NCBI RefSeq assembly: GCF_005116655.2
Contig: NZ_CP050698.1
Location: forward strand, 5,784,501-5,848,500
Source: Desulfosediminicola flagellatus
GTDB lineage: Bacteria; Desulfobacterota; Desulfobulbia; Desulfobulbales; Desulfocapsaceae
Reading direction: 5' to 3'
DNA: 64,000 bases
The first letter of the stretch is position 1. Every line of letters starts with the position of its first letter. Position numbers and translations under genes: made by a program. The notes under the pieces were generated by a model. The model made no database searches and was not told the origin of the DNA. It was given only the letters and a program-made list of their open reading frames with translations. Shown in pieces: positions 17,740 through 27,646 of the stretch.

Positions 17740-19125
17740 TCACACGTTTCTCCTCACGCAATTCAAAGCACTTTCCAGTTCATCAGATAATGGTTGAACC
17801 ATATCCCTGACGTTCTTCCGCTCTGCCGTATGAAGAGCCGCTGTAATTTGCGGGATCAGCTCGTTTTCAGGATAAAAACGTATCCTGCCGAACGTCTCCC
17901 ACACAGCAAAACGACCGTGTAAAAACGTATCTTCGCTTCCGCGATCAGTGTCTTGCCGGAGCAACCACTCCAAAGACTGTTTTACGTGACTCAGACAGTT
18001 GTCAATGAGCAATCCTCCCAGTAGCAGGCCGTCAAGACCTCCACCTTCAGAGAGGAGAGCGCAATCTTCTGCGATACATGTATAATAATACGCATGCCGC
18101 CAATTTGCAGCATTACTGCCTGTCAGGCATTTCCGCGCGAACTTGCGTACATCCACATGCATAGTGTACAGGGCAGAGATAGTATCATAAACCAGCAGGT
18201 TAAGTCGACAGAGTAATTCGAGCTGTTGCTGCACATCCACCCGCTCATCCGGTTCATCCGAAACTACCCAGCCGGCAGCATCAAGCGTAAAACTATCTGA
18301 AAACACTGAACAATTACAAAACGTCATGAGTGTCGCAGTGGGAAGTTTCTCAAACAACATTTTTAACAAATGATCTACTATAGAGGGCTGCTCTTCTCTG
18401 TTCGCTGATTGAAATCCATCTATCAGACTCACCATGCGTGAAGGATTCCAGTCTTCGGTTTCACTACATATCGAACATAGAGCAGCGAATAAATGTACAA
18501 ACAGAGGAGAACTCTCCCGCACTATGGCCTGCTCAACACCATCAGGTTCTGCATTTGGAAACAGTAAGGTAAAAAGCTGCCTGGAATCTGCCAGCGAGAG
18601 GTTGCCAAGTTTTACACAACAGGCATCAGGTAAATTTATCGGCAGACGACTTGTAACTATCATTGCGCAACCCGCAGGGGGAATCAGCGATGCAATATCT
18701 GTAGAATCCGTAACCTGATCGGCAATAATAAGTAGTTTCCTGCCTTCAAGAAGAGAGATGTATTGTCTATGAAGCTCTGTAATATCGTTAGATAATCGAG
18801 CCAGCGGATCAATTGTATGGATAACCGCCTGAAAGATCTGCAAAGCATCAGAAAGATTCTCCACGATCTCAGAGCAGCGAATGATCATCTGTCCATCAGA
18901 GAATTTTTTTTGCATCTTCTCTGCCGCAAGTAGAGCAAGTTCTGTCTTTCCAACCCCATCCTCACCGCTAATCAGAGCTACCCTGCCTGCAGAAAATTCA
19001 CGTCTACCTCCCTCAGCAAGACCCATTATCAGAGAATCCAGTTCTGCCTGTCTGCCTATCAGCTTGCCTGGAGGTCGCGGCGCTTCATGTATCTTGGAAA
19101 TATATATCTGCAGTTGTTCAGTCAT
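17740..19125 (-). CDS. STAND/NB-ARC-like P-loop ATPase
   Basis: A 461-residue signal-transduction-type ATPase. The nucleotide-binding domain has Walker A (SGEDGVGKTELALLAA, about 54-69), a Walker B-like strand (GRKLLIIADQV) and the sensor VTSRLPI. A winged-helix region (CNCSVFSDSFTLDAAGWVV) and a helical C-terminus follow. The N-terminal effector segment is only about 20 residues and there are no obvious TPR or WD repeats, so it may be a minimal or degraded member. Such proteins act as regulators or in defence. It is separated from the gene upstream by a terminator and lies 90 bases before aroKB on the same strand. Confidence 0.75.
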   Translation of the reverse strand: MTEQLQIYISKIHEAPRPPGKLIGRQAELDSLIMGLAEGGRREFSAGRVALISGEDGVGKTELALLAAEKMQKKFSDGQMIIRCSEIVENLSDALQIFQAVIHTIDPLARLSNDITELHRQYISLLEGRKLLIIADQVTDSTDIASLIPPAGCAMIVTSRLPINLPDACCVKLGNLSLADSRQLFTLLFPNAEPDGVEQAIVRESSPLFVHLFAALCSICSETEDWNPSRMVSLIDGFQSANREEQPSIVDHLLKMLFEKLPTATLMTFCNCSVFSDSFTLDAAGWVVSDEPDERVDVQQQLELLCRLNLLVYDTISALYTMHVDVRKFARKCLTGSNAANWRHAYYYTCIAEDCALLSEGGGLDGLLLGGLLIDNCLSHVKQSLEWLLRQDTDRGSEDTFLHGRFAVWETFGRIRFYPENELIPQITAALHTAERKNVRDMVQPLSDELESALNCVRRNV

Positions 19126-19226
19126 ATTTATCCCATGTCGTTATCAGGAATGGAGTTGATACCATGTGAAAAAAATGGACACCTGTGACACTTCATGCAA
19201 AAGAATAGTGCACCCCAAAAAGCACA

Positions 19227-19260
19227 CATGCCCTGGCTGCTATTTCGCAGTCAGGGCATG
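19227..19260 (-). terminator. Intrinsic terminator of the gntR operon
   Basis: Stem CATGCCCTGACTG with its near-perfect complement around a short loop, followed on the minus strand by a CTTTTT stretch. It lies about 100 bases beyond the gntR stop and would end the long minus-strand operon. Confidence 0.8.
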
Positions 19261-19362
19261 CAGTCTTTGACGTTACCTATGTCCGGGGATTTGCATCATG
19301 AGGTAACTGCAGCGTGGCTTGTGCCTCGGCCTGCGAAAAATTGTATTGATCAGAAATCCAGG

Positions 19363-20013
19363 CTATGAGTTCGGTTTGTGAAAATGATAAAAGCTCAGGT
19401 GATCCTCCAGAGCCTTTGCACAGCGCTCATAATCACGCGCAAGCGCTGCATCGACTATGAGCTGGTGCTCTTCGATGATATCATTTCCACGAAAACCGTT
19501 TGTCTTGAGATCGACCATTACATACTGTCGAAACTGGTCGAAAACCCGCTGATGATAAATGCTATGAAGCTGAGAACCACAATCAGCTATAAGAGCCGCG
19601 TGGAATTCCCAATCACACTGGTGCCATATCTTGCAATGTGCCTCCTCATCCAGACGCATTTTTTCCTCAACGTAGGCAAGCTTCTGGTGCGCAGCGACCA
19701 GATTACTCTCCCAGTCGATCCCGCCGTTTTGTATAGAATGTTTCACGCCATCAGTTTCGAGCAGGACACGCATACGGGTCAAATCACTCAGACGGGCAGA
19801 AGAGGTCTGGGCCACCCGAAAACCTTTCTGGTCCTCCGAGTCGACCAGATCTTCGGTGGCCAGACGTGCCAGGCTCTCCCTGATCACATTGACCCCCATG
19901 CCGTAACGCTCTTTGAGCATCTCGATCTTCAGCTTGCTCCCCGGAGCGTGATGCCCCATAAGGATGTCAGTTTTCAGTGCCTCATAAAGGCCGCTTGTGT
20001 TTTTCTGTATCAT
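19363..20013 (-). CDS. GntR-family regulator, FCD (FadR) subgroup
   Basis: The 216-residue protein has a winged helix-turn-helix (about 1-70; GSKLKIEMLKERYGMGVNVI, RESLARLATEDLV) and a helical FCD ligand domain. The domain shows the metal-binding His/Asp pattern (DWEFHAALIADCGS, then EEHQLIVDAALARD). FCD regulators bind small organic acids and usually repress the adjacent catabolic genes. It is the last gene of the operon that carries the dehydrogenase and the TRAP transporter, so it is the likely sensor of the transported acid. Confidence 0.9.
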   Translation of the reverse strand: MIQKNTSGLYEALKTDILMGHHAPGSKLKIEMLKERYGMGVNVIRESLARLATEDLVDSEDQKGFRVAQTSSARLSDLTRMRVLLETDGVKHSIQNGGIDWESNLVAAHQKLAYVEEKMRLDEEAHCKIWHQCDWEFHAALIADCGSQLHSIYHQRVFDQFRQYVMVDLKTNGFRGNDIIEEHQLIVDAALARDYERCAKALEDHLSFYHFHKPNS

Positions 20014-20091
20014 ATTTTCACTTCAATTGTGTTGCGTACAAAAAAAATCAGTGATGTACGTTCTGGAACAGTTCGAGTGGCAAGCCAGAAC

Positions 20092-20943
20092 CTATTCCAG
20101 CGGATACCTCTTAAGAAACTCCGATTCAACAGTGCTTGCATCCGGTGTAATTCCGGTAAAACGCTCAAAGGCGTTCAATCCCTGATAAAGAAACAACCGA
20201 AAGCCCGACAAGGTTGAAATCCCGCAATCTTCACATTGTCGAATAAATGCTGTTTCTACTGGTGTGTAAACAGCATCAAACGCCCAATTTTGAGATCGAA
20301 ACCCTTCCTGCGGAAACGGATTACCCGGATATTGAAACATTCCTACAGGCGTTGCATTGATCAGCCCGTCAGCACCCAGCATCTCCGCCACCAGATCGTC
20401 TCCGGCCACCTTCGCCGGAATGTCGTGATAACAGAGCTGACTTACAAGCTTTTCTGCAACACCCGGCTCTAAATCATAAATAACCAGTTCGGTTAATGCC
20501 AGTTGTTTTAATGCAAAGGCTATTGCAACACCAACTCCACCGGCCCCGAGCATAAGAACCCGTCCAGGCGAATAATTACTACCAAACTGATTGACAAATG
20601 CATCGTAAAACCCTGAATAATCGGTATTGTCTGCCACCATTTTTTCTGATTCAAACAATACTGTGTTAACTGAGGTCAAACCGGTCGGAAAATGATCCAG
20701 CAGAGTAACTGTCTTAAATGCATCCTGTTTATATGGATGCGTGACATTTACCCCGCGAAAACCTTCACCACTACAACGCTTAAGCTCATCCGAGATGGAT
20801 ACAGGAGTTGGGTGTTCTCCAAGATCCATAACCTGATAGGTCACCTGCAGTCCGTACATCTCTCCCAGTAACTCATGCAGCACTTTTGCACGGGTTCGAC
20901 TGATGCCATTACCCAACAATCCTAATTTAACTGTCTTTGACAT
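20092..20943 (-). CDS. Quinate/shikimate-type dehydrogenase (AroE superfamily)
   Basis: The 283-residue protein has the shikimate-binding N-terminal domain and a Rossmann domain (MLGAGGVGVAIAFAL, INATPVGM). The N-terminus LGNGISRTRAKVLHEL differs from biosynthetic AroE (usually with S-x-S-P) and resembles the variants found in catabolic clusters. The catalytic Lys (VTHPYKQDA) and Asp (DNTDYSGF) are present. It would oxidise quinate or shikimate, or reduce the corresponding keto acid. Its position between dctM and gntR, away from aroKB, argues for catabolism. AGAGGAAGGT precedes the start. Confidence 0.85.
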   Translation of the reverse strand: MSKTVKLGLLGNGISRTRAKVLHELLGEMYGLQVTYQVMDLGEHPTPVSISDELKRCSGEGFRGVNVTHPYKQDAFKTVTLLDHFPTGLTSVNTVLFESEKMVADNTDYSGFYDAFVNQFGSNYSPGRVLMLGAGGVGVAIAFALKQLALTELVIYDLEPGVAEKLVSQLCYHDIPAKVAGDDLVAEMLGADGLINATPVGMFQYPGNPFPQEGFRSQNWAFDAVYTPVETAFIRQCEDCGISTLSGFRLFLYQGLNAFERFTGITPDASTVESEFLKRYPLE

Positions 20944-20952
20944 ACCTTCCTC

Positions 20953-22227
20953 TTAATACCCCAGTAAACGTGGTAAACCGATAACAGTTATCGGAACAAA
21001 AGTGATGATGATAAGCACCAATAATTCGACCAGAAACAGCGGGAATATCTGGCGCGACAATCGGCCAAGACCAACCTTCGCCACAGAGTCCGCCACAAAA
21101 AGACACAGCCCCATCGGCGGTGTAATCAGACCGATCATAAGATTGAATACGACAAGGATACCGAAGTGTGTCGGATCAACACCCATGCTTGTTGCAATTG
21201 GGTGTAAGATGGGCACAAGTACCAGCATTGCTGCGATGCCTTCAAGAAAGAGACCGACAACAAGAAAGAGAATCATGGTTGAAACAAGGAACATCCATTT
21301 CGCAGTCATGTAATGCATGGCGAAATCGGTGATCATATTCGGAACCCGATTATAGGTGAGTAACCAGTTGGCTGCTGCAACCGCCGATATGACTATCAGA
21401 ATAACTGAGCTGTCCCGCATTGATTTCGCAAAAATTTTTGGTAAATCTGTCAACTTCAGTTCGCGAAAGATAAAGAGACCGACAACCATCGCATACGCCA
21501 CTGCAAAACTGGCAGCTTCTGTGGGTGTAACAACACCAGCCAAGATAGTACCAACAACAAATACAGGCATAAAAAGGGGTATTATCCCCTGTATCAGGGT
21601 CTTTCTGCGAGACGCCCAATCGGCCTGCGCATAATCTTTCTTCTCGTAATCACCGGCAAAAATCATGACATAAATAGAAAGAAAGATAGCCAGCAGAATG
21701 CCCGGCGTGACACCTGCTAAAAATAGAGCAGGGACCGACACCCCAGTAACTGTAAGTGCATAGATAATTACAGGAATACTCGGAGGAATAATGGGCCCGA
21801 TGACTGACGAAGCTGCCGTAAGAGCTGCCGCGAAATCACGAGGATACCCTTTTTTCTCCATTTCCGGGATAAACACCCTGCCAATGGCCGAGGTGTCTGC
21901 AACAGCTGAACCGGATAAACCGGCAAATATTACCGAAGCCCAGATGTTAACCATTGCAAGGCCGGCCCGAAAACGCCCAACCAGGATACTGGCAAAAGCT
22001 ATGATGCGACTGGTTATCCCGGATTCGTTCATCAACTCACCCGCCAGGATAAACAGAGGAATAGCCAGAAGAGGATAGGATTTTATGCCGCCAAACATCT
22101 GTGTGGCAACCAACCGTATACTGTAGGGAAATTCGCCAACGGCCATAAAATAAAGCAAAGCTGCTACTATCGAAAAGGCAACCGGCACTCCGATGAGAAG
22201 GAAACTGCCTAAAATTACATAGACCAT
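20953..22227 (-). CDS. dctM: TRAP transporter large permease (DctM)
   Basis: A 424-residue protein with about a dozen hydrophobic helices and family motifs (PLLAIPLFILAGELM, SAVADTSAIG, IPPSIPVIIYALT, ITPPMGLCLFVA). It is the ion-coupled transport subunit that works with DctQ and the periplasmic receptor DctP. It is one base apart from dctQ upstream and nine from the dehydrogenase gene downstream. The start has GAGGAGG at good distance. Full length for the family. Confidence 0.93.
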   Translation of the reverse strand: MVYVILGSFLLIGVPVAFSIVAALLYFMAVGEFPYSIRLVATQMFGGIKSYPLLAIPLFILAGELMNESGITSRIIAFASILVGRFRAGLAMVNIWASVIFAGLSGSAVADTSAIGRVFIPEMEKKGYPRDFAAALTAASSVIGPIIPPSIPVIIYALTVTGVSVPALFLAGVTPGILLAIFLSIYVMIFAGDYEKKDYAQADWASRRKTLIQGIIPLFMPVFVVGTILAGVVTPTEAASFAVAYAMVVGLFIFRELKLTDLPKIFAKSMRDSSVILIVISAVAAANWLLTYNRVPNMITDFAMHYMTAKWMFLVSTMILFLVVGLFLEGIAAMLVLVPILHPIATSMGVDPTHFGILVVFNLMIGLITPPMGLCLFVADSVAKVGLGRLSRQIFPLFLVELLVLIIITFVPITVIGLPRLLGY

Positions 22228-22228
22228 A

Positions 22229-22786
22229 TCAAACCTCCTCTCGTATCTGAACTACTTCTCTGGGTGAGAGGCGAATGAGCAATCTCAAAAGAGCCGCAAT
22301 GGCCAGCGCCCCGCCTCCTATAATCATAGCTGCCTGATACGGGTAGAGATGACCAAGCCAGATCATATCGCCCCAACCGGTCAAACTACGAAGGTCTTTG
22401 GCGAGATTGATAAGCCCGGAAGACTCAAGACCGCCACGTTTTACAGTAAACAGATACCCTGAGTAGGTGAGCAGCCCTCCGGTAGCTATCATGATCAGGT
22501 CGACCACAAAGTACAGCTTTTGCGTAGCCCACTCCGGCAGAAAGCCTACCAGAATAGTAAAACGGATATGGCGATCCTGCAGATAGGCCCAGGCAACTCC
22601 GAACATGACCCCATATATTGCTATAAAAACAGGCATTTCTTCACCCCACTCCAATGACTTACCAATGGTGTATCGGCGAATGGAGTTAATGAAAACTATC
22701 ATGAAGACCGTGAACATCGATAGACCTGCGCCACCTGCAAAGAGGCGGGAGAAGAACGTTGAAATTTTCAATACAGTCTGGTGCAT
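22229..22786 (-). CDS. dctQ: TRAP transporter small permease (DctQ)
   Basis: The 185-residue protein has four membrane helices and the family signature (SLEWGEEMPVFIAIYGVMFG, then AYLQDRHIRF). It pairs with DctM to form the membrane part of the TRAP transporter. Between it and dctP there is an 81-bp mobile element, unusual in such operons, which otherwise keep these genes tight. Confidence 0.92.
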   Translation of the reverse strand: MHQTVLKISTFFSRLFAGGAGLSMFTVFMIVFINSIRRYTIGKSLEWGEEMPVFIAIYGVMFGVAWAYLQDRHIRFTILVGFLPEWATQKLYFVVDLIMIATGGLLTYSGYLFTVKRGGLESSGLINLAKDLRSLTGWGDMIWLGHLYPYQAAMIIGGGALAIAALLRLLIRLSPREVVQIREEV

Positions 22787-22827
22787 TGGACGAACCTCAA
22801 AGTGATGTAAATCGTCGCTGGAGCAGG

Positions 22828-22908
22828 CTAGGAGGCTGTCCGAGAGTAGGAATTATTTATACATTCCTAAGATTTTGAGAGAAAGACCATTCTCGGACAG
22901 ACTCCTGG
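22828..22908. mobile_element. Short MITE with IS1182-type ends, 81 bp
   Basis: The left end is CTAGGAGGCTGTCCGAGA and the right end TCTCGGACAGACTCCTGG, inverted with one base altered. It sits between dctP and dctQ, forms an imperfect stem-loop when transcribed, and could affect relative expression of receptor and permease. Confidence 0.75.
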
Positions 22909-22977
22909 GCAGAACAACGCCAACTGAGGCGTAAGCGGTGAAAACTGCCCCAGTCGGCAAAACACGACTACTGTTGT

Positions 22978-23985
22978 TTATTTTGAAGCTTCAGCTACAG
23001 CTGCGTCAAGTTTGGTTATCCATGAAGCATCATCTCCAAGCTCTTCAGCAAGCCACTTTTTAACTGCAGGCTGCGCAAGCTTTTTGAACTCAGCCATCTC
23101 GGCTGCTGTTGGAGAATGCACCGCCATACCATCAGCGGCAACTTTTGTTACGCCTTCAGCCGTATTGTACTGCTGAATCGCGCGACCCATTGTACCTGCA
23201 ATGCGGGCAGCTTTGTTGATGATTGCCTTATCGCTATCCGGCAGTGACTGAAAAAACTCATCATTAATCACGATGAAATCAGCAGCATACACATGACCGT
23301 CAAGCACCAGATATTTCTGCAATTTATGGAGATTATTATTGTAAATAACGCCAACAGGATTTTCCTGCCCATCAACTACACCAGTTGACAAGGCATTCGG
23401 CAACTCGGACCATGCAATCGGGGTAGGCTCACCACCAAGTCCTTTCACCATCTCAACATACAAAGGGATAGGCTGAACGCGGAACTTCAAGCCTTTCATA
23501 TCTTTTGGTGATTTGATTTCCCGTACATTGTTGGTGAAGTTCCGAAAACCTGTTTCACCGTAGGCAAGGGTCCTCAGACCGGTTTTTTCCAAACAAAACG
23601 CTCCAAGCTCTTTACCAAACGGGCCGTCAAGTACGTCCCAGGCAATTGTAGGGGAGGAGAATGTATAGGGAATGTTCAATACGTCTACAGGTTTACAAAT
23701 TTTGGCCATGGCTCCGGAAACAATTGCCATGTGGGTTGTGCCTTCCTGAACCTGTTGAACCAGATCCCCTTCATTGCCAAGAGACTTCGCCGGAAAAAGC
23801 TCAACAGAGATATCTGTCTCACCTTCCACGATATTTTTGAAAATTATACCAGCTGCGCCCTTCTTTGAAGTCTGCCATTCTGCAGGATCGACGTGACCTA
23901 ACTTGATCGTTGGACCGGCAAAGGCATTTGCACTGAAAGCTGCTATGGTTCCCGCAATACCTAAGGCTAAAATTGAACGAATCAT
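22978..23985 (-). CDS. dctP: TRAP transporter substrate-binding protein (DctP)
   Basis: I place the start at 23985, where GGGAGGAGACC precedes the ATG and a normal signal peptide follows (MIRSILALGIAGTIAAFS, cleavage after AFA). The mature protein has the DctP fold with GLKFRVQPIPLY, whose Arg normally pairs with the substrate carboxylate, and NALSTGVVDGQENP. It therefore probably binds an organic acid. It is the receptor for the DctQM permease downstream. A paired repeat upstream (24063-24094) suggests regulation at this point. Confidence 0.93.
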   Translation of the reverse strand: MIRSILALGIAGTIAAFSANAFAGPTIKLGHVDPAEWQTSKKGAAGIIFKNIVEGETDISVELFPAKSLGNEGDLVQQVQEGTTHMAIVSGAMAKICKPVDVLNIPYTFSSPTIAWDVLDGPFGKELGAFCLEKTGLRTLAYGETGFRNFTNNVREIKSPKDMKGLKFRVQPIPLYVEMVKGLGGEPTPIAWSELPNALSTGVVDGQENPVGVIYNNNLHKLQKYLVLDGHVYAADFIVINDEFFQSLPDSDKAIINKAARIAGTMGRAIQQYNTAEGVTKVAADGMAVHSPTAAEMAEFKKLAQPAVKKWLAEELGDDASWITKLDAAVAEASK

Positions 23986-24062
23986 GGTCTCCTCCCATCT
24001 GTGTTTGTCTTTACGTGAATTCACGCTGTTGGATTGTCTTTGCAACGGTGCTACCGCAAATC

Positions 24063-24094
24063 ATCATCTATTTTTAGATAATATCATCTATTTT
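24063..24094. promoter_or_regulatory. Candidate operator upstream of dctP
   Basis: ATCATCTA and TAGATAAT form an imperfect palindrome around four T residues. The first half, ATCATCTATTTT, repeats exactly 20 bp further on, two helical turns. This spacing is typical of paired repressor sites. The local GntR protein is a plausible binder, but that is inference. Confidence 0.45.
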
Positions 24095-24134
24095 ATATTT
24101 CATCACCTCTTAATGCATCTAAAAGAACAATTTA

Positions 24135-25025
24135 TTAGTACGATACGTGACTATCGCGGAGAATATCGCGGGTGATTCTGCCAATATTTCCGAGATTTTC
24201 ACATACATGTACGCCGTTTTCCCTGAGCGCCGCTAATTTGGCTTGCCCTGTGCCGTTACCACCGGTGATTATGGCACCGGCATGTCCCATTCTTCTGCCC
24301 GGCGGTGCAGTTAAGCCAGCGATAAAGCCGATAACTGGTTTAGTCACATGCGTATTGATAAATTCGGCTGCCTGCTCTTCGGCATTGCCACCGATCTCTC
24401 CCACCATGACAATGGCTTTTGTCTCAAGATCTTCCTGAAACGCTGTCAAAACATCGATGAAGTTGGTGCCATTTATCGGGTCTCCGCCGATACCAACACA
24501 ACTGGTCTGGCCAATACCCAGTTTAGTGAGCTGATCGACCACTTCATAGGTCAGTGTTCCTGATCTGGACACTACGCCCACAGGTCCACCGGGTTTGTGG
24601 ATTTTACCAGGCATGATACCTATCTTGCAGGCCCCGGGAGTTATTATTCCCGGGCAATTCGGACCGATCAAACGACAGTCCTTTGACGCCAGATAGTCTT
24701 TCACCCGCAGCATATCCATTACCGGCACGCCCTCGGTGATAGCGACAATAAGGTCAACACCGCTATCGGCCGCTTCCATTATGGCATCGCCGCAAAAAGC
24801 AGGAGGGACAAATATCATTGAAGCATTAGCCCCTGTTGCAGCAACCGCCTCGCGAACGGTATTGAAAACAGGTACATCATCCATCATCTGACCACCTTTT
24901 CCCGGCGTGACGCCAGCCACAATTCGGGTGCCGTATTCGATGCACTGCCTGGTGTGAAACTGTCCTTCCCTGCCTGTAATACCCTGCACTACCACTCGTG
25001 TTTCGCTATCTATAAAAATACTCAC
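24135..25025 (-). CDS. sucD: Succinyl-CoA ligase (ADP-forming) alpha subunit
   Basis: The 296-residue protein has the CoA-binding Rossmann fold (VVQGITGREGQFHT) and the ligase domain with phospho-His in GRRMGHAGAIITGG. It converts succinyl-CoA, ADP and phosphate to succinate, CoA and ATP, together with SucC. It follows sucC by 39 bases. With the Kor genes it forms the 2-oxoglutarate to succinate step, giving one ATP per turn. Confidence 0.96.
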   Translation of the reverse strand: MSIFIDSETRVVVQGITGREGQFHTRQCIEYGTRIVAGVTPGKGGQMMDDVPVFNTVREAVAATGANASMIFVPPAFCGDAIMEAADSGVDLIVAITEGVPVMDMLRVKDYLASKDCRLIGPNCPGIITPGACKIGIMPGKIHKPGGPVGVVSRSGTLTYEVVDQLTKLGIGQTSCVGIGGDPINGTNFIDVLTAFQEDLETKAIVMVGEIGGNAEEQAAEFINTHVTKPVIGFIAGLTAPPGRRMGHAGAIITGGNGTGQAKLAALRENGVHVCENLGNIGRITRDILRDSHVSY

Positions 25026-25064
25026 AACAGTCTCCGGATCGTTAGGTGTTAATCAGTTAGCGTC

Positions 25065-26226
<1,162 letters not shown>

Positions 26227-26292
26227 TTTCTCTATATGTTGATAAGAAATATTTAAAACCGTCTGCCCCGAGAATATAGAGCCAACGCCCAA

Positions 26293-26838
26293 CTACAGAT
26301 TGTAAGGTCTACCGAGTTCAATTCCGATGTTGAGTGCTTCCTTGTTCATCTCAACGAAATCTCTTGGAACCCGCTCCTCAATAGCCTTCATCACTGACTC
26401 CGATTCCACTACCCCGGTAATGCCCAGCAACGCTCCGAGAACACAGATATTGAAAACAATTGGCTTACCGATCGTATCCATTACGCTCTGGTACATGGGG
26501 AGCTCAATCTGTCGAGCATCAACCTTGCGTGTTGTTTCAACAAATTTTTCATCAGTCAATAGTGTTCCACCCGGGCGAATTTCCGGGGCAAAACTGCTAT
26601 ACGCCTGCTGGGTCAGACAGACCAGAATATTTGGTTGGGTAACCACAGGGAAATCTATCTCCCGCTCTGAAATAATGACATCGGAACGGGTAGCACCGCC
26701 ACGAGCAGCCGCCCCGTAGCTCTGTGACTGGGTCGCATTCATTCCTTCATGAATAACGGCGGCCTCGGCCAAGATAATTGCTGCGGTTATTACGCCCTGT
26801 CCACCTGAACCCGAGAATACAAGTCTGGTTCTTCTCAT
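26293..26838 (-). CDS. korC: 2-oxoacid:ferredoxin oxidoreductase gamma subunit
   Basis: The 181-residue gamma domain has the characteristic start FSGSGGQGVITAAIILAEA and QSYGAAARGGATRSDVIIS, which bind CoA and contact the other subunits. Length is normal for separate gamma subunits. It overlaps korB by four bases. Together with sucCD the natural substrate is 2-oxoglutarate, though 2-oxoacid specificity cannot be proven from this subunit. Confidence 0.93.
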   Translation of the reverse strand: MRRTRLVFSGSGGQGVITAAIILAEAAVIHEGMNATQSQSYGAAARGGATRSDVIISEREIDFPVVTQPNILVCLTQQAYSSFAPEIRPGGTLLTDEKFVETTRKVDARQIELPMYQSVMDTIGKPIVFNICVLGALLGITGVVESESVMKAIEERVPRDFVEMNKEALNIGIELGRPYNL

Positions 26839-27644
26839 CTCGCTGCCCCCTGCATTGCATGCTCAACTATTTTGTCGTACTCCTGGCAATACTCAGCTCG
26901 TTCTTTCTCGACAAAAATTCCCCGACCGAGCAACGACGGGTTCTCTGCCAGCTGCTTTGAACCAACTCGCGCTGTGATGTTTTTGTAGTTTTCCATCATT
27001 GCCACGGCATCACCCTGCTTATTCTTTCTGCCAAAATGGGTTGGGCATTGTGAGAGAATTTCAACCACTGAAAATCCCTTGTGAGCTATGGCTTTTTTCA
27101 GTATTTCTGTAGATTCCCGTGCATGGTACACAGTCGATCTGGCGACAAAGGTTGCCCCTGCAGCAGTTGCCAGATCAACGACATCAAATTCTCTGTCGAT
27201 GGTTGTAAACGGCGCTGTTGTTGCCTTTATACCGCAACCGGAAAGGGGCGAAAACTGACCGCCGGTCATACCGTAGATCCTGTTATTCATCACGATAGCT
27301 GTAATATCTATATTACGACGCGCCGCATGGATAAAATGGTTGCCTCCAATTGCCAGTGCATCGCCATCGCCCATAGGCACCAGCAGAGTCAGCTCCGGCT
27401 TACTGAGTTTTACCCCTGTGGCAAAAGCAAGTGCTCTACCATGCAGAGTATGGAGTGAATGAAAATCTACATAGCCCGAGATCCGGGCAGAGCAACCGAT
27501 GCCGGAGGTCATGACGATGTCATTTTTCTCCAGCTCAAGTTCTTCTACTGCACGTAATAACGAATTCAACACCGTGCCGTGCCCACAACCGGGACACCAC
27601 ATATGCGGAAAAAACCGTTGTCGTAAATAGTCCTGAACAGCCAT
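26835..27644 (-). CDS. korB: 2-oxoacid:ferredoxin oxidoreductase beta subunit (TPP-binding)
   Basis: The 269-residue protein starts with the cluster-associated motif WCPGCGHGTVLNSL. It contains the TPP/Mg site from GDGDALAIGGNHF to IVMNNRIYGMTGGQ. It decarboxylates the 2-oxoacid on TPP and passes electrons to ferredoxin. It is two bases from korA. The length and motifs match 2-oxoglutarate-type enzymes of four-subunit anaerobic systems. Confidence 0.94.
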   Translation of the reverse strand: MAVQDYLRQRFFPHMWCPGCGHGTVLNSLLRAVEELELEKNDIVMTSGIGCSARISGYVDFHSLHTLHGRALAFATGVKLSKPELTLLVPMGDGDALAIGGNHFIHAARRNIDITAIVMNNRIYGMTGGQFSPLSGCGIKATTAPFTTIDREFDVVDLATAAGATFVARSTVYHARESTEILKKAIAHKGFSVVEILSQCPTHFGRKNKQGDAVAMMENYKNITARVGSKQLAENPSLLGRGIFVEKERAEYCQEYDKIVEHAMQGAAR

Positions 27645-27646
27645 CT

